The position numbers were made by a program, and so were the translations under genes. A stretch of DNA of 64,000 nt from NCBI GenBank assembly GCA_029204225.1, contig CM055098.1, positions 14,958,533 to 15,022,532 on the forward strand. The letters run 5' to 3'. The DNA comes from Diphasiastrum complanatum (lineage: Eukaryota; Streptophyta; Lycopodiopsida; Lycopodiales; Lycopodiaceae). Below the pieces are notes generated by a model. That model worked only from the letters and a program-made list of their open reading frames with translations. It was not told where the DNA came from and searched no databases. Positions 11,513 through 22,241 of this stretch are shown piece after piece (positions within the stretch are counted from its first letter, which is position 1; every line of letters begins with the position of its first letter).

Positions 11513-11975
11513 TGTTATTTACCATAACGGTATGCCCTTTAGTGACGGCCTCGCAAGGGGCATGATGCAGGTCTGGCGTTGTCAACATGTTTTGATACCA
11601 CGCGTCACCATCCTAGGTGGTCACGTGTCGTCGGCGGGACCGTGCTTGATGGGACCCACTATGCTATGCCTATATAGTGGTGGGGCTTCCCTTTTGCCAT
11701 TCACTCGGTCTGCCTGGGAGTTGGTGGATGGAGAGCATGTGCAGTAGCCAGAATGTATCTCCATGCCAGGAGATGTGTGCTAGGGAGAGCCAAGGGTGAT
11801 GCCTGGTGGTATGGGATGCCAGTTATCGTTGGAGGATTGACTAGGCATGAGGATGTCGATAGCTCCAGTGCATGGGGGTGGGTCGGCAATGACCCTATGG
11901 ATGGGTGGATACGGTGCGTTGTCACTGGTATGGGGTGTTCGTCAACCTTCAATCCAATCGAGGGGAGTAGTAACA
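11513..11975 (+). mobile_element. Ty3/gypsy 3' LTR
   Basis: Starts TGTTATTTACC directly after the polypurine tract and ends AGTAGTAACA, giving the inverted TGTTA...TAACA ends. TATATAG near 11671 is a plausible TATA box. The stretch TGGTGGATGGAGAGC and its surroundings match the LTR at 43313–43747, so the two belong to one lineage. Confidence 0.75.
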
Positions 11976-13754
11976 ACTTGCCATATTGTGTACTTTTTAT
12001 CTTCCACATAATCCTTTTTTGAGAATTTTCTACATTTAGCACACATTGAGCAAATTTTGTACATGTTTCTATCGTGTTGAGCTAGTTTTGAAGTATTTTA
12101 GAGTCAACATAGATTATGGGGATGGTTTTAAGGCATGAAAGTGCTATGAACTCATTCTAGAAGCCTTACCATAGAGGTTGAAGTTCATTTATAATTTCAC
12201 CCATGAAGGAAATCTAAGCATGAAAGATTTCCTTTACACTTGGGAAATGATTCACCTAGCAATCTGAGTAGTTCATTATGTAGTTTGATTAGTGGCCTTA
12301 GTGAAAGACCGTTAATTTGCTTGGTAGAAATGACTTTGGTAACTCCATTGGCCAATATATAGAAGCCTCCCTAAATTTTGTGACTTTTAACAAAAAAGTC
12401 AAGTTCTGATTTTGAGGAAATAAAAGAGAGGTGCAGTTGATGTTAACATGCCTACAAAATGGTAATAGCTAAATTTTTTTCTAGTCTTATGGCTTAATCA
12501 AAAGAAAAGCACAAGAAGTTGAAATGTATTTCTTATCACCAAGGACACTTGTATCTCAAACTTTTGGAATACTTTTGTGACTGAAAAAGTCTTGTCCAAA
12601 TAATTACATGCTTGGAAAACTATGAAGGATCCATAAGTAGAAAATCTACCTGACTTCTAACTTCCTTGATGATTTTATAAAGTATTGTTATTTTACCATT
12701 GGATAGCTCAATCTACTCTAGAATGTTATTTTACCATTGGATAGCTCAATCTACTCTACAATGTGTTCTCCTGAATTTTTTATCATCAAATCTTACATCA
12801 GTTTTGGATAAGAGCAAGATCTCAAAACAACTTTTTTGTACAGGCAGTGGACATATTTATGGTGCGTAGAGTTGGCTTAGTTTTGGGTAATAGCACAAAT
12901 TGAAATCAAACTCTGTTTATCTTTAATTTTAAATCAGATTATACTTGTGATTGGTAGTGTTCTGAAGACCTTTTTAGAGATTACCTTCAATAAGTGGCAT
13001 TTAAGAAGGTTGTCAGCTTTTGAAAATTGTAGCCTTCTATCTTGCAACTCAAAACTGTTATTGGTTTGAATCCTTCAACTACTACAATTTTATGTTGATT
13101 ATACGTAGCTGAAATCAGTTTGGGAAGACTAATCGCTCAAATTTAGATTTTCCAAAGCTTCCTAATAAAAATTATTCTCTCAAGCCTCATCCTCCTTTTT
13201 TTATAGAATAAAAGTCAGCATGAATCCGTTTAAGTGATTTGATATAATTATTGTTTTAGATGAGCTGAATATGTCATATGAAACTCAAGGTTTGTAATCA
13301 TGTAAATATTTTCATGTGGGGACATTTGATGAAGCTTTTCATGTGGGATAATCACCTTGACATCCTCAGGCTTTGATTAGTTTTTCTTAAGTGTAAATTT
13401 TGATACGCTGCAACTATTGTACAATAAATATTCCAATGTGGGCAATAAGCATAAGTAGATATAGAAGATCGAGCCATATCGCTCTTCAATCAGAATAGGA
13501 ATCCATCATCAACACTAGAAGATCTGCGAAGAATTCAAGAGCACTAATTCAGTAGTCACTTATTAACAACAGGAAGCCTGAAAGACAGCACAACATGTTC
13601 TGTGCAGTCACCCTTTAATTGCTGATAACAAGATGATTTTTCTACCGTTTTTTCTGATTTGTCTGAAAGATGCTAGATGATCGCAGGTTTGATGCTTGAT
13701 ATCTAATATTGAGAGGGATAGAGCGGAGCTTGAATCTGTTGATTGAACCAGCAG
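11976..13754. other. Intergenic, no gene recognised
   Basis: AT-rich DNA without a supported reading frame. The only structure seen is a 39-bp tandem duplication (next entry). Confidence 0.6.
12685..12762. repeat. 39-bp tandem duplication
   Basis: TGTTATTTTACCATTGGATA and the following ~19 bases occur twice in direct succession, starting at 12685 and 12724, with one or two differences. Confidence 0.9.
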
Positions 13755-14555
13755 CTAGTCTTTGTTGTACAGATTTGCTTTCCAAATACAGCTTTTGGAA
13801 AGCATTCGGGCTCCTCCTGGTGCCGCAGGAGGACTTACTTCAACACCACATTTATATAAATACTCTTTCCAGATACAGCTCTTGCCTTGCAATAGCAATG
13901 GTTTGCCGGCCCCCTCATCCTTGAGACTGCATTTGTCACCTGATCTAATGTATTTCTTCCACGATCCCTGAACAATAATTCTGGCGTGTATTTCCATCTC
14001 TACTTGAAGGGGGATCACATTATTCGAGATTGCTTGCTCAAGCTCAAAAGCTGCATCCTTGCTGAGAACAATATCGTCTGCATGGAGCGTCATGTCAAGA
14101 TTGGTCTCGTTTTGGTGGCCTTGATAGAGCTCTTCGTTGAAACTCCGCTCTCCAAGTATGATATCTTTGTATGAAATAGCCATCCTCATATTCTGGTAGA
14201 ATATGCTCATCTTTTTATTGGGGTTAAAAGCCTTAACTGAAAGGATCAGTCCATAGCTAAGCTTTGTTTCAAGAGCAGTCGTGTTGTCTTCTGAGGATGA
14301 TGCAACACTTACATTCAAGGTCGTGACTTGCACATTTTCAAGAATGTATGTAGATTCCTTCGGATTCAGTCCAAATGCGACAAGGCATAGGACCGTCACT
14401 GACATGGCTACAAGCATTACAAAGATTGTGCCAAATACGCAGCAGGTGTTATGGAAACAAATCAGCTGCCTAATGCCTTTGCCTTGAGTTACAGGCATTG
14501 GCAAGCCTTTATTGGGACCTGCATCGATGTGTGAGTTCATGTTGTTTGCTCCCAT
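13755..14555 (-). CDS. LEA_2 / NDR1-HIN1-like (NHL) membrane-anchored protein
   Basis: Single-exon gene of 266 residues. A short cytosolic N-terminus is followed by one membrane helix (about residues 37–62, CCVFGTIFVMLVAMSVTVLC, continuing into LVAFGLNP). Then comes the extracellular-type LEA_2 beta domain, with the hallmark SVKAFNPNKKMSIFYQNM segment followed by an ISYKD strand. This architecture is typical of NHL proteins, plasma-membrane-associated proteins linked to stress and immunity in seed plants. The ATG at 14555 was chosen because the six upstream in-frame codons begin with GTG. Odd: the C-terminus contains two similar segments, KSCIWKEYLYKCG and KSCIWKANLYNKD, separated by a Pro/Ala-rich linker. 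Exact function is not predictable. Confidence 0.85.
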   Translation of the reverse strand: MGANNMNSHIDAGPNKGLPMPVTQGKGIRQLICFHNTCCVFGTIFVMLVAMSVTVLCLVAFGLNPKESTYILENVQVTTLNVSVASSSEDNTTALETKLSYGLILSVKAFNPNKKMSIFYQNMRMAISYKDIILGERSFNEELYQGHQNETNLDMTLHADDIVLSKDAAFELEQAISNNVIPLQVEMEIHARIIVQGSWKKYIRSGDKCSLKDEGAGKPLLLQGKSCIWKEYLYKCGVEVSPPAAPGGARMLSKSCIWKANLYNKD

Positions 14556-14664
14556 CAGCTCGTGGCTAGCCACTATATATAATATTTCGTTCTTTTGCGG
14601 TATATGTCACGCCTTCCTAATCTGCAGGCGTAGAGCGTGCTGATAGAGCGAACGGAAGATTGCT

Positions 14665-15010
14665 ATATGGCATAAGCAAGTGAAATTTGAGTTCGAAACA
14701 CTCTACGGCTACAAACTAAATAACCAGATCAATTCTAGCATTTTTGTTTCCTAGAAAGCAAAGTCACTGCACCAAGCTCTTTCCAGGCGATTTGATACTT
14801 ATTATGGCTTTGTGCTCAGCAATTTCACTTGCTACATGGCATATTAAGCAAGTGAAATTTGAGTTTGAAACACTCTACCGTTACAAGCTAAATAACCAGA
14901 TCATTTTTAGCATTTTTACTTTCCTAGAAAGCAACGTCACCGCGCCAAGCTTTTTTCAGGCGATCGCGCGATTTGATACGTATTATGGCTTCTGCGCTGC
15001 AGCAATCTGT
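14665..15010. repeat. ~170-bp tandem duplication upstream of the LEA_2 gene
   Basis: Two copies (about 14665–14831 and 14832–15010) share AAGCAAGTGAAATTTGAGTT, AAATAACCAGATCA, CCTAGAAAGCAA.GTCAC and TTTGATAC.TATTATGGCTT in order. They begin roughly 110 bp upstream of the start codon, so they sit in the promoter region. Confidence 0.9.
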
Positions 15011-16718
15011 GCTACGTATACAAAGGATTGATGATGATGTTAGAAATAATAATGTTGCATTTACACATATAAGTGCGATAACTAGCTGTTGCAGTAACTA
15101 GGAGTCACGCCGTTTCACATCTGCGACTCATTGTTAAGGCCATGTATCGGCAGTTCGCCCTCATTTCATTATGATTCATAGAAATGTAAAGCTAGTTACA
15201 TCTGTGTCTCCACTCTCTGACTCTCTTCTTGCTGCTTCTCGATCTCTAAGCGTAACCCTCTGAACGTAAATAGATGAATCAATTGAACATATAGCCGAGC
15301 TACTTATACTCAGCTACACTCAGCCGTACGATGCTGTAGCTGTTAGAATCAACAGCTTACATCTGCTGATCTAGTAGTAGGTCCGGCTTCAGCACGATAA
15401 TCTTCTTAAATATCTTTAGAGTCTACAAGTGGTTCAGAAATTCTCTAGTGGAAACAGAATTGACACAAACCTTCACAACAACTTTTCCTCCACAGTAGCT
15501 GCCGCTTAACTTCGACCAGGAATATCAAATTCCGGAAATTAAATATTCCTGAGCTAAAATCAAATTATTAAACCAGCTTTGACAATATGCACAAAGCATC
15601 CTGACTAGGTTTACGCCATAATCTCATCGTACTCTCATTCAGATGCGAAGATTCTTCTAAAATTTACTGTCTAAGGATCAACAACTTGAGTGGAAGTTAA
15701 TGCATGATGTTTCAACTTTCATTATCGTTATGCTTTAGTAATCTGTCACCCCTCCTTCATATCATATTGCGCAATGAGTTCATCTGATGGATGGGAGTTC
15801 TTGTACCAGCTTATGAGCTCATCGAAGCTATTTAAAGCAAGTGGGCCCGTGAGATCTAGATTAATATCATGATTACTCTTTTATATTGATCTAATTTACT
15901 TTGCAGTTTCTCCCACTAGCTTCGATGGCACCCAATACGATACATAGTCGAGTGATTGCTCTCCATCCATATTTTATTATAGGCCTTCAGTACAAAACTC
16001 TTTTTTGCATGTTACGATCAGATTGAAATGCCACTTTGCAACATGATTTCCATAAAGTAACCCAACTTAATTAATAAAGGCAGTAATTTTTAAAACCTAT
16101 ATTCCAGCTTAAATTATTCATCTGCAGGACGGCTCAGAGCAAGTTATCATAAGAAATTTGTTGCCAAATTGATATCGATTCATCATCAGATGATTTTGTA
16201 GTATGTACTCAAGCGTTGTGGTTCATGTGTGCAGTTGATCTGGAAATGAATTACGTTCAGAGCCATTTTTCTAATTAATTGATGCTTTGAGAAAATACAT
16301 GGCTGATCGGCCTCATGATCTTCTTCAGCGAGCTCAGTAATTAGTAAAATTTTCTGAAAAGATAGTTGATAATATTGCAGAATTGAAGTAATACATGTCC
16401 CTGATACTCCGCTCGCTCCACTAGCACTCAGCCGCATCAACGTCAATATCATGCACGTTTAATTATTGTTGATTAAATGAAAGATCCGCTGCAGGTGACG
16501 TTGTTGCAGCAGCAGAACGCAACGCAGCGACCCGAGTGCAAAGTGTAAAGTTGTCGGGGTCCAGTACATGGACGAGACGTGATCAGTGAGTGCCCATTGC
16601 CCCAGCGCCCATTTCATTTATAATAATAAGCATCATGAATCAATCGTTCCACAGAGAAAATAGGTGGGAATAATAGCACGCCCGCATGCATGCAACAGAC
16701 TTTCTGTAAGCACACGCG

Positions 16719-16720
<2 letters not shown>
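15011..16720. other. Intergenic, nothing recognised
   Basis: No coding similarity or repeat structure seen on either strand. The short open frames here lack recognisable features. Confidence 0.55.
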
Positions 16721-16763
<43 letters not shown>

Positions 16764-16800
16764 CTCTCGCTCTCATTGCTCTTGCTACACTCTCTCTCTC
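16721..16800. repeat. CT microsatellite
   Basis: A run of (CT)n, interrupted near its end by CGCTCT units. It creates a spurious Ser/Leu frame on one strand and an Arg/Glu frame on the other. Confidence 0.95.
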
Positions 16801-16879
16801 ATTGCGCTTGCTACTGAACTGTACCATTTTATGCACTTTCCACTTCATTTTGAAGACTAAAAGGCCTAGGGTTTCTTTC

Positions 16880-17740
16880 TAGTTTTCTATAAAAATATCA
16901 TTTGCAACTTCATTTCTAAATCAATCTATCTATCTTTATTCCTTGGCTTATCTTAAGATATGTTAAGTTTCATAATTTACACAATATTGAAAATTGCCAA
17001 AAGACTTTTGAAGCATGACACATAACCAAAAGTCACATTGTCTTCAGTATTTAGGGAAAAAAATGCTTAAGAAGGACCATGAGCTTGATCATTGTGTCTC
17101 AGATCGATGCACCAACACTTGCTTTCCTTTGTATGTGTTTTGAATCCCTTTGCCCCATGTAAATTGTAATTATAAATTGTAAATGGCAGAGTCATGAGCC
17201 TCTAGAGACAATTGTAAATTACAATGTAAATATCAATTATAGTGACTAATTCCGAGATGGCTAAGGGGATACTAGGTCCCATGAGAATCTACTGGATTGA
17301 CCACCTACAAAGTAGAAAGAATTGACCGCTCAGTGTGACATGTGCCATGTGCTCATTGGGACACTTGGTCCAGTGCATGAGTCGGACGGTCAACGAACGA
17401 GATCAACAACACATGTGTCATATGCTGATTACAATCCACCTACTAGCTTGCTTATGTGTTAGGGTACTGCCCAGTGGCAAGTGTCAACTGTGCATAGAGT
17501 TTGTCATGCATTAGATGAGATCTAAATCCAAAAAAGACCGTTTGTAAAGATTCTCTTTATATTTTTTTTTCTCAAATTTTGCTTACGCATGGACCAATCA
17601 AAACACTCAAATTTGAAACCTAAGTAATGTAGCTCATTAAAATTGAATTTTTCTTCTTCTTAATAATGTTGAAATTTGGCTTCAGGGGCAGCCCGCAAGC
17701 AAGCATGACATGTTATTCATAGTTTAATATACAATTTATA
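16880..17740. other. Intergenic, nothing recognised
   Basis: AT-rich spacer without supported genes or repeats. Confidence 0.5.
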
Positions 17741-18162
17741 ATTAAAATGGTATAATTTTGTAACCGTAGGTCTGATTGAGACGAAAATTATACCATTGAA
17801 AAGCATTCGCCGAGAGCTTTCCAATGGTATGCTAGATGATTTACTAACGATCTACCATTCAAAAGTAATAGCCAGTCAAAGTTTATGAAAAAGTCAAATA
17901 TTACTTCTGTGCGACCATAGAGTACCCTCTCACTGAGAGGGTGCTCTATCCGCACACAGAAGCGATATTTGGTCAAAAGGGTCCTTTATCCATGCACATA
18001 AGAGGTATTGGGTCTTTTTAAACTTTGACCAGCTATAACTTTTGACCAGTTGCTCAGAAGTAGGTCATCTAGGATACCGTTGAAAAGTTCTCATCAAGCA
18101 CTTTCCAACGATATAATTTTCATCTCACTCAAAGATACGGTTAAAAAGTTATTCTATTATTA
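17741..18162. mobile_element. Foldback / MITE-like inverted-repeat element
   Basis: Two arms of roughly 170–190 bp are inverted copies. Left-arm blocks AACCGTA, GAAAATTATACC, GCTAGATGAT and CAGTCAAAGTTTA recur, in inverted order, on the right arm as TACGGTT, GGTATAATTTTC-like, ATCATCTAG-like and TAAACTTTGACCAG. At the centre, ACCCTCTCA and TGAGAGGGT form a perfect hairpin stem (17920–17946), flanked by CTTCTGTGCG and CGCACACAGAAG. Arm identity looks to be around 75–80% by eye. No coding capacity and no target duplication identified. Confidence 0.75.
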
Positions 18163-18303
18163 ATGAACTACAAACGATAATGTACATAGAATGGTTCAGC
18201 ATCAAAAATAGTGCAAGCATAAATCAAAAAGCATTTGGGCAGAAAATAAATTTATTTTGGTAATTTACATTATTAATTTTGTGTATTTACTTACATTTTT
18301 ATT

Positions 18304-18509
18304 TGGTATGAGAGCGGTGGCTTTCGAGACTTGTGTGAGATTTGGCATCATTGGCATCTTCAGTTAGGGTTTGGTGCAATCTTGGAGAGCCAGCACCCTA
18401 CTGTAGGTGATCTGTTGACAGAATTGGAGCCCATAAGATAGCATATTGAATCCCTATGGTGGATTGTGTTGAAAAATTGGTTGATTCAACCGAGGCGCTC
18501 AGATACCAT
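18304..18509. mobile_element. Two convergent LTR-retrotransposon primer-binding-site remnants
   Basis: TGGTATGAGAGC at 18304–18315 (plus strand) and GCTCAGATACCA at 18497–18508 (minus strand) each differ by one base from the initiator-tRNA-Met site TGGTATCAGAGC. The minus-strand one abuts TTGTTGG (18509 on), as expected for the end of an LTR extending rightwards. No gag is recognisable between them. Confidence 0.45.
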
Positions 18510-19611
18510 TGTTGGATAGGAGCACTGATACCACTGATGAAATGAGATAATCTGAACTGGATATTCTTGTCGAGGAAATATGAAATAAGGATCCGGAATG
18601 GATTCGGATTGATGGGTCAAACAATCGGATCGGAACGATCCTACTACTGCGCGAAAGCAATGGTCGATTGATTCCCTCGGTGCTGCACTACTACAACAAT
18701 AGGCAAACACAAAATAGAGCTTAATGCAAAAGTGGAAGAGCAAACAGTAAGACAAATCAATTAGAGAGTCAGATAGAAAGTGGAAGGCATGCAACACTGA
18801 CAAAATCTGAACACAAAACCACACAGTACTTTATTCATATTGAATGTATAGAAATACAAATCAGATGATACTGATGCGCACAAAACAATAGCGGACAAAA
18901 CCGCATGCCCACAAAGCTAACTACAATCTATAACAACTATGAGGTTATTTTGACAATCAATCTAAAAGAAAGAATCAATGCTTGAAAGCATCTACTGTGT
19001 TTGTCTCTGATAAGTTGTCGTCTTGACGTCTATGAGCACTCGAGCATATGTAGAATCAGCCTATCTTGCCTAATTGTAATTAACATTGGCATAATTAATT
19101 GATTACAATGATCAACTATATACAATTTACAGTTGTGCAAATGTATGTACAAAAACATGGCATGGAGCTGTTGCGCCGTCTAGATCTGTAGTAGATCATG
19201 GCTGTTGTTGTCATTGTCCAAGTAGTTGCACTATACAAGAAGTGGACGTGAGAGGGCTTCGACTATTCGAAGTCGAGCGTGTCGTTGTCGATAGTCAATG
19301 GAGTCAAGATAGTTGTTTGATGGTCCTCGACAATGGTCAGTTGAGTCGGTAAGTCAAACTCCTTGATACGTCGGCCAAGTCGGGCTTCCCCTATAAGTCG
19401 ACCAACTCTGACAAGTCGGGTAACTTCTATGAAAGATTCAACTAGTTTGATCATATCTGCTATATTTTCATATTTGGCAAATTGAAGCCAACTTTGTTTT
19501 AGACTTAGAGTTTGACTTTTCAAAGTTCATTAGTCTAAAATTCATTTGAATAGACACTTTTTGAAAGTGTGGGAAAGTTAGAAGACGAGTTTGAGTAGAT
19601 TTAAATTTGAG
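18510..19611 (-). other. Probable LTR remnant (left part) and unassigned DNA
   Basis: The left part is inferred to be a minus-strand LTR because it abuts a primer-binding site. Its outer limit cannot be set. The remainder, with several GTCGA/AAGTCGG-like short repeats around 19260–19420, has no recognisable gene. Confidence 0.3.
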
Positions 19612-19803
19612 TGTTGGGTACTTTGAATCTAGACCCAAAAATAGTAGGGTTAACATTTTGGAGGGAAAGCCAAGTGGTCAAATAGGGTTTGGCCCTGTTA
19701 TAAAAGGATGTAACTCATGGAGAGACATATCTTTTCTCTTCTGTATCTCATTTCATGCTTATACATGGTTCTCTTGGGTTCTACTATCCATTGGTGCACT
19801 ATA

Positions 19804-20198
19804 TGTTGGAATATCAATTCACACTCTAGAGAGAACTATCAAACAGGGCAGTGGTAGAGCATCCCATCCGGTATGAGGGAGGTCCTGGGTTCGAATCCTA
19901 GTATGTCCATCCATATTATGATTTATGGATTCTAACATGGTATCAGAGCCAAGTTAGACCTAACAGTTCATGGTGTCAAAAGCCATGGTTAGGTGGCCCA
20001 AGTTGTGGGGCAGGTGACAACTAGGACCCCAACCAAGTGTGGCTTGAGGGGGGGTGTTGGAATATCAATCCAAACTCTAGAGAGAACTATCAAACAGGGT
20101 GGATAGCTCAGTGGTAGAGCATCCCATCCAGTATGAGGGAGGTCCTGGGTTCGAATCCTAGTCTGTCCATCCATATTATGATTTATGGATTTCTAACA
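19804..20198 (+). mobile_element. Complete TRIM retrotransposon with tRNA-derived LTRs
   Basis: Terminal-repeat retrotransposon in miniature. LTR1 is 19804–19937 (134 bp) and LTR2 is 20055–20198 (144 bp); both start TGTTGGAATATCAAT and end TCTAACA. The primer-binding site TGGTATCAGAGCC (19938–19950) abuts LTR1. The polypurine tract TTGAGGGGGGG (20044–20054) abuts LTR2. The perfect 5-bp target duplication CTATA lies at 19799–19803 and 20199–20203. The internal region is only 117 bp and non-coding. The LTRs contain a tRNA-like sequence with both pol III promoter boxes (separate entry). LTR1 lacks 9 bp of it, relative to LTR2, and one further base near the end. Confidence 0.93.
20097..20172 (+). 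other. tRNA-like sequence within TRIM LTR2 (pol III A and B boxes)
   Basis: This 76-nt segment can fold as a degenerate cloverleaf. The acceptor stem is GGGTGGA (20097–20103) with TCCATCC (20166–20172). The D arm is GCTCAGTGGTAGAGC, and the T arm is CTGGG–TTCGAAT–CCTAG. The A box TAGCTCAGTGG (20104–20114) and B box GGTTCGAATCC (20148–20158) match pol III consensus. Deviations: four extra bases between T stem and acceptor stem, and an anticodon arm that does not pair cleanly. The 5' half looks to me most like plant tRNA-Cys, but that is from memory and weak. It is not a functional tRNA gene. The copy in LTR1 (about 19846–19913) has lost the start of the A box. Confidence 0.8.
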
Positions 20199-20475
20199 CT
20201 ATACTTGTGATTGCATGCAATTCTATGTGTAGAACTATGTATATTTGCTATTTTTGGATCTACGCATGTGAAAATACAGTAGCTTGCTAGTTTTGTACGA
20301 ACAGCAACAGCACTTTATCATTTGATTCATGTTTGATCAAGTTCTATTAGAGTTTGCATCTCATTTTGTGTGTAGATGCTGATTTTTCTACATTGGTGAG
20401 ATTGGTAGAGTATCTTCTTTTGTAACCCAAGATCTTTTTGTGGATTGGATCATAAATGATCTGAAATCCTTCACA

Positions 20476-22241
20476 TGGTATCAGAGCTTGTGTTTCAGAT
20501 TATGAAGGAAGAAATCATATCTATCAATGATTTAGTGAAGATATCAAGGCTAGAGCATGCTAGAGAGGATTCTACACCAAATTCGAGTTTTTTGCTTTTG
20601 TAGATTGGATCTTTTGTAGAATTAAACCCTATATAGGTTTACAAACTTGATCAATTTCGATTTTTGATTTCACATACTGGCTGATTTCTGGATCATTGGA
20701 TCAGCCTTTGTGGTGGCTAATAGATTGCATATCAAATTTTTAGCATTTGCATGTAGATTTGGAATAGTCAATTTTTTGTGATTTTGTCAAAATCCTAATT
20801 TTGATTGGATCTCTAGATAGTGAGATTGTTGGACTTCATTTGAGTGTGTTTCAATCTTAGGCAAAAGTCATTAGATTGAGGATAGATCGTAGGTTGATCA
20901 AGATTCCATGATTCTATGTGTTGATTTGCCTGGTATAAGTGCTAGAAGAGAATTTTTGAGATAGTTTCAAGTCTTGGTGATTTCTTTTAAATACATTTGT
21001 TGTTGTTCAAAGGAGTGCTTTGTGCATTGAAACAGGTTGAAAAAGAAGATCAAGTCTATTTCTACATGACAACTTCAATTGGAGTCATGTTGGAAGCCAA
21101 TAATTGGCTTACCTCAAGTAGCTACTCATTGTGGAAAGTGAGGATGGAATCACTTCTTGAGATGAATGATGTTTTGGATATTGTTGTAGGTTTGGAGGAG
21201 AGACTAGCAACACAACAAGATCAAATGAGGTATGATAAGAGGGCTAAAAGGGCTCTACACATTATCAAAATGAATGCTACCAACGAGCTTCTCAAGGAAG
21301 TTGGTAAGTGTACTTCATCTAAAGATGTTTGGGATTCATTGAAGAAGCTTTATGAATCCAAGTCCACTTCTAGAGTGTTGACTCTAAGAAGGCAAATCTT
21401 TTCTTGTTTGCAAAAGAATGAATAAAGTCCAAGTACTTTTGTTTTGAGGATGAAAGCATTGAATGATGAGTTGGCTTGCATTGATGAAAGCATTAAGGAA
21501 GGAGAGCTTGTTCAAGTAATTCTTAATGGGTTGATGGATGCTCATGCTAACATTGTTTAAAGTATTGCTATTCAAAAGACTTTGCCAATTTTGATGGACC
21601 TTCAAGAGATCTTGATCAATGAAGAATATAGGCTTCAAGCAAGAGGTGGATCTACATCGACACTTCAAGAGGAGGCTAAGTTCACAAAGGGCAAATTCAA
21701 GGGCAAAAGCAAAAGCAAGTGGTCTAAAGGGCAAGATCAAGGGGAGACTTCTTCAAATGGCAAAAAGAAAGATAGATCAAAGCTCAAGTGCTTCTATTGT
21801 GGCCTCAAAGGACACTTTGCAAGTGAGTGCTACAAGAAGAAGAGAGATCAGGGAGACAAGCAAGGTAATCTTACTCTTGATGAGGATGGTTTGGATGTTC
21901 AAGATGCAAATGATGATGCTTTTGTGATGTCTTCATGTATGCTTGCTAATGATGGAGATCTAGATCCTTGGTGGATTGATAGTGGAGCAAGTTCACACAT
22001 GACTTTTCACAAAGAGTACTTCACTTCTTTGTTGTCATATGGAGATGACAAGAGGGTGATCTACATGGCCAATGATAGTGAGTGTGCAATCAAAGGGATT
22101 GGCACAATTCCTATTTCTCTCTCTACAAATAGGAATGTTCATTTGGAGGATGTCTTGTTTATTCCATCTATTACCAAGAATTTGCTTAGTGTGAGTCAAA
22201 TGCTAAGTAAAGGCCTCAAGGTTAGCTCACTTTTTAGTTAA
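20476..22241 (+). pseudogene. Copia gag–protease, truncated
   Basis: The primer-binding site is at 20476–20487. A single frame then runs from about 21067 to 22241 with two internal stops (TAA at 21423 and 21558). Domains: a UBN2-like gag (WLTSSSYSLWKVRMESLLE; RALHIIKMNATNELLKEVG; DVWDSLKKLYE), a zinc knuckle CFYCGLKGHFASEC near 21791, and the aspartic protease active site WWIDSGASSHM near 21971 with the conserved LLSVSQML end. The match breaks off after KGLKV near 22222, so integrase, reverse transcriptase, RNase H and 3' LTR are missing. A related gag remnant lies at 33243–33860. Confidence 0.9.

Larger units (their letters stand above)
19612..20475 (+). mobile_element. Copia 5' LTR interrupted by a TRIM
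   Basis: LTR of the copia element whose gag follows. It ends ATCCTTCACA immediately before the primer-binding site TGGTATCAGAGC at 20476–20487. The proposed start, TGTTGGG at 19612, is the nearest canonical terminus but is unproven. A TATA box (TTATAAAAGG, near 19698) suits an LTR promoter. The 395-bp TRIM at 19804–20198 is inserted within it; without the TRIM and its duplicated target the LTR would be about 465 bp. Confidence 0.65.

Noticed and set aside
16633-16882. Arg/Glu-rich or Ser/Leu-rich protein
   Set aside because: Translation of a CT microsatellite on the two strands.
20097-20172. A functional tRNA gene
   Set aside because: It lies entirely within an LTR. It has four extra bases before the 3' acceptor strand and a poor anticodon arm, so it is a tRNA-derived promoter module, not a tRNA.
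21423-21560. Stop-codon recoding in the copia gag
   Set aside because: Two in-frame TAA codons could suggest read-through, but the element is truncated after protease, so ordinary decay is the simpler explanation.
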